Positions 1 through 6,810 of a DNA stretch of 7,216 bases are shown here, one piece after another. The position numbers and the translations under genes are program-made. Each line of letters opens with the position of its first letter. Positions within the stretch are counted from its first letter, which is position 1. The DNA lies in contig JASMAO010000168.1 of assembly GCA_030754315.1 (NCBI GenBank), forward strand, positions 1-7,216, written 5' to 3'. The stretch is from SAR202 cluster bacterium (GTDB lineage Bacteria; Chloroflexota; Dehalococcoidia; Lucifugimonadales; JASMAO01). The notes beneath the pieces are model-generated. The model was not told the origin of the DNA. It ran no database searches and saw nothing but the letters and a program-made list of their open reading frames with translations.

Positions 1-587
1 CCCGGAGAAATGCCAGGATGACCCCATAAAACAGGCATGCCAAAAATCTCGGCAGCAGCTTTGGATGCTATACCCACATCGCTGTCATGGGAATAGTATC
101 CGATCATTGGGGGTATTGCCGTTGACGAACCGGAACTGTGCAAATCTATAAGAAAATCACTGTCACCTATAATCCGTTTTCCCAAGAAATGAGCGATTCT
201 TTCAGTAACAGTGCCTTGAGGGTCTCCAGGGAAGACGCGCGCGAGGTTCCCGTTGTCCACTGGACTCACACGGGTTCCTGCGAGAAAGGCTGGCGGATTC
301 GCATGAGGTACTCCAAGAAAGGTTCCTGACATCTCAGAAGGCTTCAACGATTCAAAAATTTCCCTAACTGCATATGGGCCCTCATATTCATCCCCATGTA
401 CTCCCCCAAGTACAGATACTCTAGGGCCTAATTCGACACCTCGAGCAACTAATATGGGCAACCGGAGCGGACCAGTGGCAAGGTGAACCACATCCATATA
501 AACGGCTTGCTTAAAGCCAGGGGGTAATTCTCTGGCATCGAATTCGTCGAATCGCATCTTTCCTACTTGGCCAGGCAACATCATCAT
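1..587 (-). CDS. Succinylglutamate desuccinylase/aspartoacylase-family metallohydrolase, N-terminal part (partial)
   Basis: This open frame runs off the left edge, so only the first 195 residues are present. Family members are zinc-dependent hydrolases of the carboxypeptidase fold that remove acyl groups from N-acyl amino acids or related amides. Visible motifs are GGVHGDEYEG (zinc ligands H64 and E67), DNGNLARVFPG at 111-121 (the conserved Asn-Arg region), and DLHSSG at 148-153 (third zinc ligand H150). The C-terminal half with the expected catalytic Glu lies outside the window. The start is uncertain: three tandem ATG codons lie at 587, 584 and 581 behind an in-frame stop, with no good Shine-Dalgarno. 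ATG 557 (M11) has AGGA only 3 bases upstream and would give the N-terminus MRFDEFDARELPPG. It is the last gene visible in the minus-strand string, 144 bases after the SDR gene. The family is secure; the substrate cannot be told from the sequence. Confidence 0.85.
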   Translation of the reverse strand, partial: MMMLPGQVGKMRFDEFDARELPPGFKQAVYMDVVHLATGPLRLPILVARGVELGPRVSVLGGVHGDEYEGPYAVREIFESLKPSEMSGTFLGVPHANPPAFLAGTRVSPVDNGNLARVFPGDPQGTVTERIAHFLGKRIIGDSDFLIDLHSSGSSTAIPPMIGYYSHDSDVGIASKAAAEIFGMPVLWGHPGISP

Positions 588-731
588 AGTTTCGCAACTA
601 CAAGCCCTAAGCCTTACCTAAAAGTCACATAATGACCTGGCAATAAATAAATCCTCTAGCACATATAACCGCACATTCCCGTTACAAGGACTCCGATTTT
701 AGGACATCTTAGTCTCATAATTCCCTATCCC

Positions 732-1493
732 CTAAATCATCAGGTCTCCGCCATTAATGTCGAGAGAGGCACCTGTGATATAGGCCGCACGATCAGATGC
801 TAAAAAAGCCACCAACTCAGCAACCTCAGATGGTTGGCCTAATCGCTGAATCGGGAAGCTATCAGCGTACATCTTAGTTCTGGCACCGTCGATGGTTTTG
901 CGCACCATTTCGGTATCTATAAGACCAGGACAAACTGAATTCACCGTTACACCATGGGCAGCTTCTTCTTTCGCGAGGTGGCGAGTAAATCCAAGGATGC
1001 CCGCCTTAGCCGCGGTGTAATGAGCGCCTCCCACGGTGCTCACATTCTTGCCGGCTGTCGAGGAAAAATTGACAATACGGCCCCAACCGTTCTCACGCAT
1101 AGTAGGCAGCACGGCCCGCGAACATAAGTATGTGCCTTTGAGATTGACATCGACAACAAAATCCCATTCATCTTCCTCGATATCGATTACTTTAGTAGGG
1201 CGCAAAACACCCGCATTATTTACAAGTATATGAACTTTACCGAAACGGGAAAGCGTCAAGTCGAGCATGTCCGATACCTGTTGCGTTGAAGTAACACTTC
1301 CAGGTGCTGCAACTGCCTCGGCACCGCCTTTTTGTAGGACGGACACTGTATGCTCAGCGGAATCCGCATCGATATCGTTTACCGAGACAAGGGCACCTGC
1401 TGCGGCTAGACGCTCCGCGACAGCACGGCCCATGCCCTGCCCTGCACCAGTTACGATGGCAACCTTACCCTCAAATTCTTTTGTGTGTGTCAT
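732..1493 (-). CDS. SDR-family oxidoreductase (FabG-like short-chain dehydrogenase)
   Basis: A complete classical short-chain dehydrogenase/reductase of 253 residues, the usual family length, probably a soluble cytoplasmic NAD(P)-dependent alcohol/ketone oxidoreductase. Cofactor motif TGAGQGMG is at 15-22 and NNAG at 92-95. The catalytic tetrad is complete: N117, S145, Y159 and K163 (YTAAK). The NSVCPGLIDTEM stretch follows the active site, and the C-terminal strand has the common INGG form. D40 at the end of the second beta strand favours NAD(H) over NADP(H), an inference from the fold. Homologues are often named 3-oxoacyl-ACP reductase, but no fatty-acid genes are nearby, so a catabolic hydroxyl-oxidising role beside the threonine genes is more likely. 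The Shine-Dalgarno is weak (AGAG, 7 bases before ATG). The gene lies 259 bases downstream of kbl. The family is certain and the substrate unknown. Confidence 0.93.
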   Translation of the reverse strand: MTHTKEFEGKVAIVTGAGQGMGRAVAERLAAAGALVSVNDIDADSAEHTVSVLQKGGAEAVAAPGSVTSTQQVSDMLDLTLSRFGKVHILVNNAGVLRPTKVIDIEEDEWDFVVDVNLKGTYLCSRAVLPTMRENGWGRIVNFSSTAGKNVSTVGGAHYTAAKAGILGFTRHLAKEEAAHGVTVNSVCPGLIDTEMVRKTIDGARTKMYADSFPIQRLGQPSEVAELVAFLASDRAAYITGASLDINGGDLMI

Positions 1494-1752
1494 GCTCGTA
1501 CTCTATATCTTGTAATAAATTTTATTTGCCTAAATAAATTGGTCAGCGTGTATATCGTCTAGAAATTCGATCATCCTGCACACAAATTCCTTCATCGAGA
1601 AGCCCCCACAGGTTCTGCCAGGATAATACTGCTGAGAATTCATTCAACACAGAGCCCACAACATCGACCTGAAGCGAATTTAACCTATTACCACAAACAT
1701 CAAATTCCCTTTAATTTTCATACTATCTAAGTGCGAGCCCTAATCCGTTTTG

Positions 1753-2940
1753 CTAAATTGCACCTACGGCATCGCCCGCATTTTTGAAAACCTCCAATGC
1801 TCTGTCCAATTGCTCACGGGTGTGGGCGGCAGATAACTGTACACGTATTCGTGCTTCTCCTTTAGGAACCACAGGGAAGCTGAATCCAACCACAAATATG
1901 CCTTGCCTATTCACAGCCTGAGCTAATTCTACAGTCTTAAGCTCATCTCGAAGCATAATCGGCACAATAGGGTGATTGCCGGGGAGAATCTCAAACCCAA
2001 GCCTCTCCATGCCAGACCTAAAATAAGCCGCGTTTTCGTGAAGGGTTTTTCGCAAACTCGTATCACTCTGCACCAATTCCAGTGCTTTGAGAGCACCGGC
2101 AACAATGGGAGGGGCTAGCGTATTTGAAAACAGATACGTACGGGAACGCTGGCGAAGTAGCTCTACAATCTCCTTGGGCCCAGTCGTGAACCCTCCTGAT
2201 GCTCCACCAAGTGCTTTGCCAAGTGTGCTGGTAGTTATATCGATTCTATCAGCCACTCCTAATGCTTCCGCTGTCCCACGACCATTGGGACCAACGAATC
2301 CAGTCGCATGGGAATCATCAACCATAACCAGTGCATCGTACTGCTGTGCCAGATCACAGATGTCGGGTAGCCTAGCAAGATCACCCTGCATACTAAAAAC
2401 ACCGTCTGTCACTATCAGTCTGAATCGAGCATCCTGAGTCTCCTTGAGAGCCTTCTCAAGCGACTCCATATCACTATGTTTGAACCTCTTTCGTTCAGCA
2501 CGACATAGCCTCACGCCATCGATTATGCTAGCGTGATTTAGTTCGTCGCTAATAAGCGCATCTTCAGGGGATAAGAGCGTCTCGAACAGCCCAGTGTTCG
2601 CATCGAAACACGAAGTGTATAGAATCGTATCCTCCGCGCCCATGAATTCGGTGATCTTTCGTTCTAACTCCTTGTGTATGTCCTGAGTGCCACAGATGAA
2701 ACGAACCGATGCCATCCCGAAACCATGAGTCTTCATGCCTTGTTCAACAGCCTTGATAATCTCAGGAGCGTCGGCTAACCCTAAGTAGTTGTTAGCACAA
2801 AAATTGATGGCCGACCCCTCTTGAGTATTGATCCTTGATCCCTGTGGCGATGTAATCAACTTTTCTTCTTTGTACATTCCAGCAGCACGTATGGAACCCA
2901 GTTCCCCTTCAATCCACGACTTCACAGCGTTAGCGATCAT
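1753..2940 (-). CDS. kbl: Glycine C-acetyltransferase (2-amino-3-ketobutyrate CoA ligase)
   Basis: A PLP-dependent alpha-oxoamine synthase of 395 residues (E. coli Kbl has 398). It cleaves 2-amino-3-ketobutyrate with CoA to glycine and acetyl-CoA, the second step of threonine breakdown, in the cytoplasm as a homodimer. Visible motifs are NNYLGLAD at 50-57, SVRFICGTQ at 78-86, DELNHASIIDG at 132-142 with H136 expected to stack on PLP, DDSHATGFVG at 208-217, and STLGKALGGASGG with Schiff-base lysine K242. R366 in RIRVQLSAAHT is the substrate carboxylate-binding Arg. The VRFICGTQ and KALGGASGG signatures favour Kbl over the related KBL/BioF/HemA/Spt enzymes. GGAG at 2950-2953 precedes the ATG by 9 bases. 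The threonine dehydrogenase-like gene lies just upstream, matching the classical tdh/kbl pairing, although E. coli has the order kbl-tdh and here it is tdh-kbl. A 112-base gap with a candidate promoter separates the two. Confidence 0.95.
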   Translation of the reverse strand: MIANAVKSWIEGELGSIRAAGMYKEEKLITSPQGSRINTQEGSAINFCANNYLGLADAPEIIKAVEQGMKTHGFGMASVRFICGTQDIHKELERKITEFMGAEDTILYTSCFDANTGLFETLLSPEDALISDELNHASIIDGVRLCRAERKRFKHSDMESLEKALKETQDARFRLIVTDGVFSMQGDLARLPDICDLAQQYDALVMVDDSHATGFVGPNGRGTAEALGVADRIDITTSTLGKALGGASGGFTTGPKEIVELLRQRSRTYLFSNTLAPPIVAGALKALELVQSDTSLRKTLHENAAYFRSGMERLGFEILPGNHPIVPIMLRDELKTVELAQAVNRQGIFVVGFSFPVVPKGEARIRVQLSAAHTREQLDRALEVFKNAGDAVGAI

Positions 2941-2949
2941 TCAAGTAAA

Positions 2950-2953
2950 CTCC
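2950..2953 (-). promoter_or_regulatory. Shine-Dalgarno of kbl
   Basis: GGAG on the minus strand, within AGAGGAG, lies 9 bases before the kbl ATG at 2940 and supports that start. Confidence 0.6.
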
Positions 2954-2990
2954 TCTGCATATGATTGGGTTTTTCTATGAACCAAACGAA

Positions 2991-3018
2991 ATTAAACTTA
3001 CGGGTTCGCTTTATTCAA
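2991..3018 (-). promoter_or_regulatory. Candidate sigma70-type promoter for kbl
   Basis: In the 112-base gap between tdh and kbl, the minus strand has TTGAAT (3018-3013, 4 of 6 matches to the -35 consensus) and TTTAAT (2996-2991, 5 of 6 to the -10), separated by 16 bases. Transcription would begin near 2984, giving a leader of roughly 45 bases with GGAG 9 bases before the ATG. Such matches arise by chance in AT-rich spacers, so this is only a candidate for separate expression of kbl. Confidence 0.3.
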
Positions 3019-3052
3019 ATTCACCTTCTGTGTAGGTACAATTTACAAATCT

Positions 3053-4114
3053 TCATCTAGACAATTTGGGGTAGAGGACTATCTTACAGGCCTGACCACC
3101 TTCTATAAGCCCCATTGCCCGGTCAATTTCATCCAAACGCAGTTTGTGTGTTATAAGAGGGCTAACGTCAACCGCCCCACTTTCCAACAGCCATTGAGTC
3201 CTGTGCCAACTATCAAATATACGCCGACCGTTGAGGGCGTGCAATTTGATGTTTTTAAATATCAAATCATTCGCCACATCAATCTCAGTACTCACTGAAG
3301 GTATCCCTATCAAAGTAACACAACCCCCACTACGAACACCTTTCAGTGCCGCATCCAGTGCCGCTGAAGCACCACTAACTTCAAAAACGAAATCAGGACC
3401 CTCCCCTTCGTTGGATTCCTTAAGCCATATAGCGGTGTTTTGGCTCGATTTTGTCGGATTGAATATTTTGTCGGCACCCATAGTACGGGCCACTTGGAGT
3501 CGACTTTGATTAACATCCGTTGCCAATATATTCGCGGCTCCAGAAGCTCGTGCTATTCCTATGGTAAACAAGCCGATCGGGCCACAGCCAAGCACTGCAA
3601 CCTCAGCGCCTCTCAAATCGTATTCCATTGCCGCAAAAACAGCATTGCCGAATGGCTCCTGAATGGTAGCTATCTCCGGAGACATCTTACTGCGATCGTT
3701 CTTCCAGACAACTTTTTGAGGGATCGCAGCATACTCGGCAAAAACTCCATCCCGATCAACACCCAAGATTTTAGTTCGAGCACAGGTGTGCGCTTGCCCC
3801 GTCCTACAAGCCTTGCAAATCCCACATGTCACGTGGCTCTCAGCACTAACGTAATCATCAACGAACACGTCTCTTACTTCCTGACCTACCTCAACAACTC
3901 TCCCCGCCATTTCGTGGCCCACTGTCAACGGCGGTCGTACCCGTTTAGAACTCCAGCCTTTCCACTTCCAAATGGAAAGATCTGAACCACAAACGCTGGC
4001 CGCTTCAATCGATACCAAGACTTCGTCTGGTGCTATCTGTGGAATAGGTATTTCCTCCAGAACAAATCCTGGCTCAGATCTGACCTTACGGACCGCAACC
4101 ATCATTTCAGCCAT
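3053..4114 (-). CDS. tdh: L-threonine 3-dehydrogenase-like zinc-dependent alcohol dehydrogenase
   Basis: A medium-chain zinc dehydrogenase of 353 residues, close to the family length. It is expected to oxidise L-threonine with NAD+ to 2-amino-3-ketobutyrate, the substrate of the adjacent Kbl. Catalytic zinc ligands match the threonine dehydrogenase set: C42, H67, E68 (VGHE) and E153 in QEPFGNAV. Structural zinc cysteines are C97, C100, C103 and C111. H94 in the HVTCG stretch is also conserved. The Rossmann motif GCGPIG is at 176-181, followed by D200, which indicates NAD. The EPFGNAV motif and the C-terminal SPLITHKL stretch are typical of Tdh. One oddity is CGSDLS at 42-47, where threonine dehydrogenases have CGTDxH: the proton-relay His is Ser47, so a related beta-hydroxy substrate is possible. 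GGAG lies 5 bases before ATG. The gene is 60 bases downstream of the amidase gene and 112 upstream of kbl. Confidence 0.85.
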   Translation of the reverse strand: MAEMMVAVRKVRSEPGFVLEEIPIPQIAPDEVLVSIEAASVCGSDLSIWKWKGWSSKRVRPPLTVGHEMAGRVVEVGQEVRDVFVDDYVSAESHVTCGICKACRTGQAHTCARTKILGVDRDGVFAEYAAIPQKVVWKNDRSKMSPEIATIQEPFGNAVFAAMEYDLRGAEVAVLGCGPIGLFTIGIARASGAANILATDVNQSRLQVARTMGADKIFNPTKSSQNTAIWLKESNEGEGPDFVFEVSGASAALDAALKGVRSGGCVTLIGIPSVSTEIDVANDLIFKNIKLHALNGRRIFDSWHRTQWLLESGAVDVSPLITHKLRLDEIDRAMGLIEGGQACKIVLYPKLSR

Positions 4115-4119
4115 TGGCT

Positions 4120-4135
4120 CTCCTGTACGAGTACA
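4120..4135 (-). promoter_or_regulatory. Shine-Dalgarno of tdh with a small palindrome beside it
   Basis: On the minus strand, GGAG (4123-4120) lies 5 bases before the tdh ATG. It directly follows TGTAC-tc-GTACA (4135-4124), a 5-bp perfect palindrome with a 2-base centre. A hairpin with so small a loop is unlikely to be stable in RNA; a DNA-binding site or chance are the alternatives. Confidence 0.4.
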
Positions 4136-4174
4136 ACACTCAACCTAGTTATCACTCATTCTACTCAGGTGCCG

Positions 4175-5143
4175 TCAGGATGCCGGTATCAAGTACTTTC
4201 TCGGAATCTCTGCACCAACTGTGTACTGGATTCTACCAATCCGGACCATCTGGTAAACGTTTATTTTGAACTCTGGATTGATGCAAGTATGCATATACGC
4301 ATCTCGCTCCGAAACACCATACTCGGTAACCATCCACTCCATCAGATTAACGATAGCTGATTCGACGGCGTCTTCAAGCGGCCTAAATGAAAAAAGAGAA
4401 ACGATGGAGTCTGCTTTTTCAAGCCGAACGAAGGGGATTGTTTTGTTCTTGATTACGCGACATTGAAGCGTGAGTTCAGAACGTGTTTCGTCTGCAGTAC
4501 CGTAGAATTCAGTGTCGCCTTGACTACCATGGACATCACCTGCATAGAAGAGTGCTCCATCATGATAGACGTTGAGATAAACCTTCGTGCCTTCTTTAAC
4601 ATCACGCACGTCAAGATTGCCACCCCATGGCCCCTGTCCGACCGAACTGGTCTCCACCTCTCTATCAGGTGCAACGCCAATAGTACCTATCATTGGCCGC
4701 AAGTCCCAGGTGACTCGATCGTTTAGTACCCCTTTTCCGTCTCTCATGGTGCCGCTCGGACCAGGTAGATGCCTGACAATATGCACAAAAGGGCCATTCA
4801 CAGCACTCCATTTATTGGAATCGCTTAACGGACCTGTTCCTGGCCTAAACGCTGTAAACCCTTGGTGATCGACCTCTATTCTTTCTATCGTGATTTCTAA
4901 AAGATCTCCCCGCTGAGCACCATCGACGTATACAGGTCCTCCCATTGGGTTGCTTTTGGCAGGATAGAACTTTCTGGTTGGTAAATCTGCGATGTGTGGA
5001 GCCACGTCTGAAGAACGAATCAACCCGGATCCAGCGTCCTCCGTTTCAATAACGAAGCTCTCTCCTTGTTCGACTCTCAACACTGGTTTGTGCCTCCAAT
5101 CGAACTCGTACACCATTGCACTCTCTCTATTTATACGCTGCAT
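4175..5143 (-). CDS. Acetamidase/formamidase-family protein (FmdA/AmdA)
   Basis: A complete 322-residue member of the acetamidase/formamidase family, cytoplasmic hydrolases that cut short amides to a carboxylate and ammonia. Recognised blocks are NPMGGPVYVDGAQRGDLLEI at 65-84 (family form NPxTGPxxVxGAxPGDxL), IGTIGVAP at 152-159, GGNLD at 174-178, then GDVHGSQGDTE at 202-212. The last block is usually GDxHxxQGDGE; here T211 replaces the Gly before the conserved E212. The start at 5143 is supported by a strong Shine-Dalgarno, AAGGAG, 6 bases upstream; an internal ATG (M10, MVYEFDW) is a poorer alternative. It is the first gene of the minus-strand string, with the dehydrogenase 60 bases downstream, and it diverges from the MFS gene. 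Many members with this name are untested and could act on other amides or cyclic imides, so the substrate is open. Confidence 0.88.
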   Translation of the reverse strand: MQRINRESAMVYEFDWRHKPVLRVEQGESFVIETEDAGSGLIRSSDVAPHIADLPTRKFYPAKSNPMGGPVYVDGAQRGDLLEITIERIEVDHQGFTAFRPGTGPLSDSNKWSAVNGPFVHIVRHLPGPSGTMRDGKGVLNDRVTWDLRPMIGTIGVAPDREVETSSVGQGPWGGNLDVRDVKEGTKVYLNVYHDGALFYAGDVHGSQGDTEFYGTADETRSELTLQCRVIKNKTIPFVRLEKADSIVSLFSFRPLEDAVESAIVNLMEWMVTEYGVSERDAYMHTCINPEFKINVYQMVRIGRIQYTVGAEIPRKYLIPAS

Positions 5144-5149
5144 ATACTA

Positions 5150-5155
5150 CTCCTT
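5150..5155 (-). promoter_or_regulatory. Shine-Dalgarno of the amidase-family gene
   Basis: AAGGAG on the minus strand lies 6 bases before the ATG at 5143. It is the strongest ribosome site in the window and selects M1 over the internal M10. It sits just downstream of the repeat structure at 5158-5210. Confidence 0.8.
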
Positions 5156-5157
5156 CG

Positions 5158-5210
5158 CACAGCGCTGGATTGTAGAGCCACGGGTGGAGAAGGTCAATCC
5201 ACACAGCGCT
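5158..5210 (-). promoter_or_regulatory. Interrupted inverted repeat and direct repeat in the leader of the amidase gene
   Basis: AGCGCTGGATTG at 5161-5172 is matched by its complement, split as CAATCC (5195-5200), acac, then AGCGCT (5205-5210). This gives 6+6 base pairs with a 4-base bulge and a 22-base loop. The same sequences also form a direct repeat, CACAGCGCT at 5158-5166 and 5202-5210, spaced 44 bases apart (about four helical turns). The element ends 2 bases from the Shine-Dalgarno. It could be a leader hairpin affecting translation of the first gene or a two-site operator. The pairing is seen directly; the function is inferred. Confidence 0.45.
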
Positions 5211-5573
5211 ATACAACCTAAGTCCTAGTCATTGAGTGGGCAGGGGTGACATAATTGACCGCCTTCTCTAAAAACAATATCTAGTAGTTGTGACCAGCAT
5301 ATATCGAAAGTAAACGCATTCGATGTCGATACGGATGTTCCTACTTGAGTACATCTTTAACAAATTGTTTGGCGGTAAGGAGTAAAATCCTATCGGGCCT
5401 GGAACAGAGACAGTTTGATATACCGAACCATCAAGATGTGGCAAATCAATCCAAGGATTTCAATTAATAAACTACTTTCCTCCAATAGGGCTCATGGGAA
5501 AGAAAGACTAAGTCGTCACAATGGTAGAATTATTCTCACTATGTTTTAGATAAAACCTCGTCGGTCTAGATTT

Positions 5574-6794
5574 ATGGCATTATTTCTTCAAACTTTGTCC
5601 TCGTTTCAATACCGAGATTACCGCATAGTGTGGATAGCCGGCTTATTCATGTCAGGCGCATATTGGATTCAGCAGATTGTAATTGGATGGCTAGTGTTCG
5701 ACATGACACAATCAGCGATCTTCACCGGCTTAGCACTTGGGCTCGACTCCTTACCATATCTTTTCCTAGGCCCGCTCGGCGGAATAGTAGCCGACAGGTG
5801 GGACCGCCGATACGTTATAGCTATCAGCGGTATCTACATGGCATTGGTTACACTAGGCCTAGCAATTGTTGTGACATATGGTGCGGTACAAACATGGCAC
5901 ATATTAACCTACGCGCTGATCATTGGAATCTCGTATCCAGTTATGGATCCAGGGTGGTTATCATTAATGGCAAATTCTGTTCCTAAAAAGAACATCGTCA
6001 ACGCCCTTGCATTGAATGCGCTAGTCGGCAATGGTACCAGACTCGCATTCCCACCGATCGGAGGCCTGATAATCGCGATTTACGGTGCAGGCCCCGCTCT
6101 CATATTCGGAGCAGGGCTATATGGTGTCTGTTCAGCAGCTTTTTTGGCGATCACTCCCAGCAAAGCAAGGGACCAAATTGGCCGACGGGTGTCGTTATTG
6201 AAACAGTTCTTTGAAGGAATACAGTACGTGAAACACCAGCCAGTGATTTTAGGACTAATATTGATGACTGTCTTAATGCCACTGGTCTATCTTCCTTCCG
6301 TGAATAGGATGATGCCAGTCTACGCCTCAGATGTATTCGAGATAGGACCCACCGGACTGGGAATGCTCATGGCCGCTATAGGTTTCGGGTGTACGGTTGG
6401 AGCAGTAGCATTGGCATCAATAAAAGTGATCAGTCAGCGGGGGAAGACGGTGGTCGTGACGATCATGTTCTCAAGTGCAGTTATGCTCGTTTTTTCTCTT
6501 ATCGACGATTTAATGTTGGCCACGACATTATTAGTCTTAGTCAGTGCGATTTCTACTATCTATTGGAGTCTCAGTGAAGCAATTATTCTCGAGGTTACTC
6601 CTGACGACATCAGGGGGAGAGTAGTATCTCTCTCGGGAATTGGAAGTGGCTTATTCCCTCTCGGCAGTCTGACATTTGGCAGCATCGCAGAACACTTAGG
6701 TCCTCAGTCTGCGACATTCACCGCTGGATTAGTCACCGCTGGCTGCGTCTTACTTCTGTTGACAACATTCAGAAAAATATGGTCATTCCACTAA
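5574..6794 (+). CDS. MFS transporter, MFS_3/EntS-like exporter type
   Basis: A 406-residue inner-membrane protein with about 12 hydrophobic segments, of the length usual for the major facilitator superfamily. The N-terminal block FQYRDYRIVWIAGLF and the WIQQIVIGWLVFDMT stretch of helix 1 resemble MFS_3 (transmembrane secretion effector/EntS-like) proteins. Motif A lies in the loop between helices 2 and 3: GGIVADRWDRR at 69-79, with D74, R75, R78 and R79. A cytoplasmic central loop around residues 195-220 separates the two six-helix halves. Related proteins are mostly proton-driven exporters of small molecules, but the cargo cannot be read from sequence. No Shine-Dalgarno is evident before the ATG, yet upstream in-frame starts are blocked by stops and the N-terminus fits the family. 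It diverges from the amidase/threonine genes across 430 bases, so co-regulation is possible but not shown. It ends with tandem TAA stops. Confidence 0.9.
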   Translation: MALFLQTLSSFQYRDYRIVWIAGLFMSGAYWIQQIVIGWLVFDMTQSAIFTGLALGLDSLPYLFLGPLGGIVADRWDRRYVIAISGIYMALVTLGLAIVVTYGAVQTWHILTYALIIGISYPVMDPGWLSLMANSVPKKNIVNALALNALVGNGTRLAFPPIGGLIIAIYGAGPALIFGAGLYGVCSAAFLAITPSKARDQIGRRVSLLKQFFEGIQYVKHQPVILGLILMTVLMPLVYLPSVNRMMPVYASDVFEIGPTGLGMLMAAIGFGCTVGAVALASIKVISQRGKTVVVTIMFSSAVMLVFSLIDDLMLATTLLVLVSAISTIYWSLSEAIILEVTPDDIRGRVVSLSGIGSGLFPLGSLTFGSIAEHLGPQSATFTAGLVTAGCVLLLLTTFRKIWSFH

Positions 6795-6810
6795 TAAAGG
6801 AATTATTAGT
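6790..6810 (+). terminator. AT-rich hairpin overlapping the MFS stop codon
   Basis: ACTAATAA (6790-6797) and TTATTAGT (6803-6810) form a perfect 8-bp inverted repeat around a 5-base loop. It covers the tandem TAA stops of the MFS gene. The stem is almost all A-T and no run of T follows, so it is at best a weak terminator or a 3-prime end structure. Confidence 0.3.

Larger units (their letters stand above)
5144..5573. other. Divergent intergenic region between the amidase gene and the MFS gene
   Basis: These 430 bases hold no gene I can support. The left end contains the amidase Shine-Dalgarno and the repeat structure at 5158-5210. Further right are two short perfect palindromes with single-base centres: AACAAATTGTT at 5359-5369 and AGAATTATTCT at 5526-5536. 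Either could be an operator half-site pair or chance. No convincing -35/-10 pair was found on either strand, although promoters for both divergent genes should lie here. A start-less open frame (5294-5467, plus) and a 10-codon ORF (5521-5553, plus) show no coding signs. Confidence 0.6.

Noticed and set aside
588..731. Search for a promoter or terminator between the SDR gene and the deacylase-like gene
   Set aside because: TTGTAA and TTATAT on the minus strand are only 13 bases apart, too close for a normal promoter, and no stem with a T run was found.
1543..1710. A 55-codon open frame on the minus strand in the kbl-SDR gap, without ATG, plus an overlapping 37-codon ORF with ATG in another frame
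   Set aside because: No ribosome site, no recognisable family and two competing frames. An open stretch of this size is expected by chance; a decayed gene remnant cannot be excluded.
3440..3985. A 181-codon open frame on the plus strand opposite tdh
   Set aside because: It lies wholly antisense to a convincing dehydrogenase gene and its translation shows no domain or motif; it is a shadow of the coding bias of tdh.
4587..4868. Plus-strand open frames opposite the amidase-family gene
   Set aside because: They are antisense to a gene with clear family motifs and carry no motif of their own.
5294..5467. A 57-codon open frame on the plus strand in the divergent spacer
   Set aside because: It has no ATG start, and possible TTG starts lack a ribosome site; the peptide matches no family I know.
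5521..5553. A 10-codon ORF just before the MFS gene, a possible leader peptide
   Set aside because: No ribosome site, no regulatory codon run and no attenuator-like hairpin follows.
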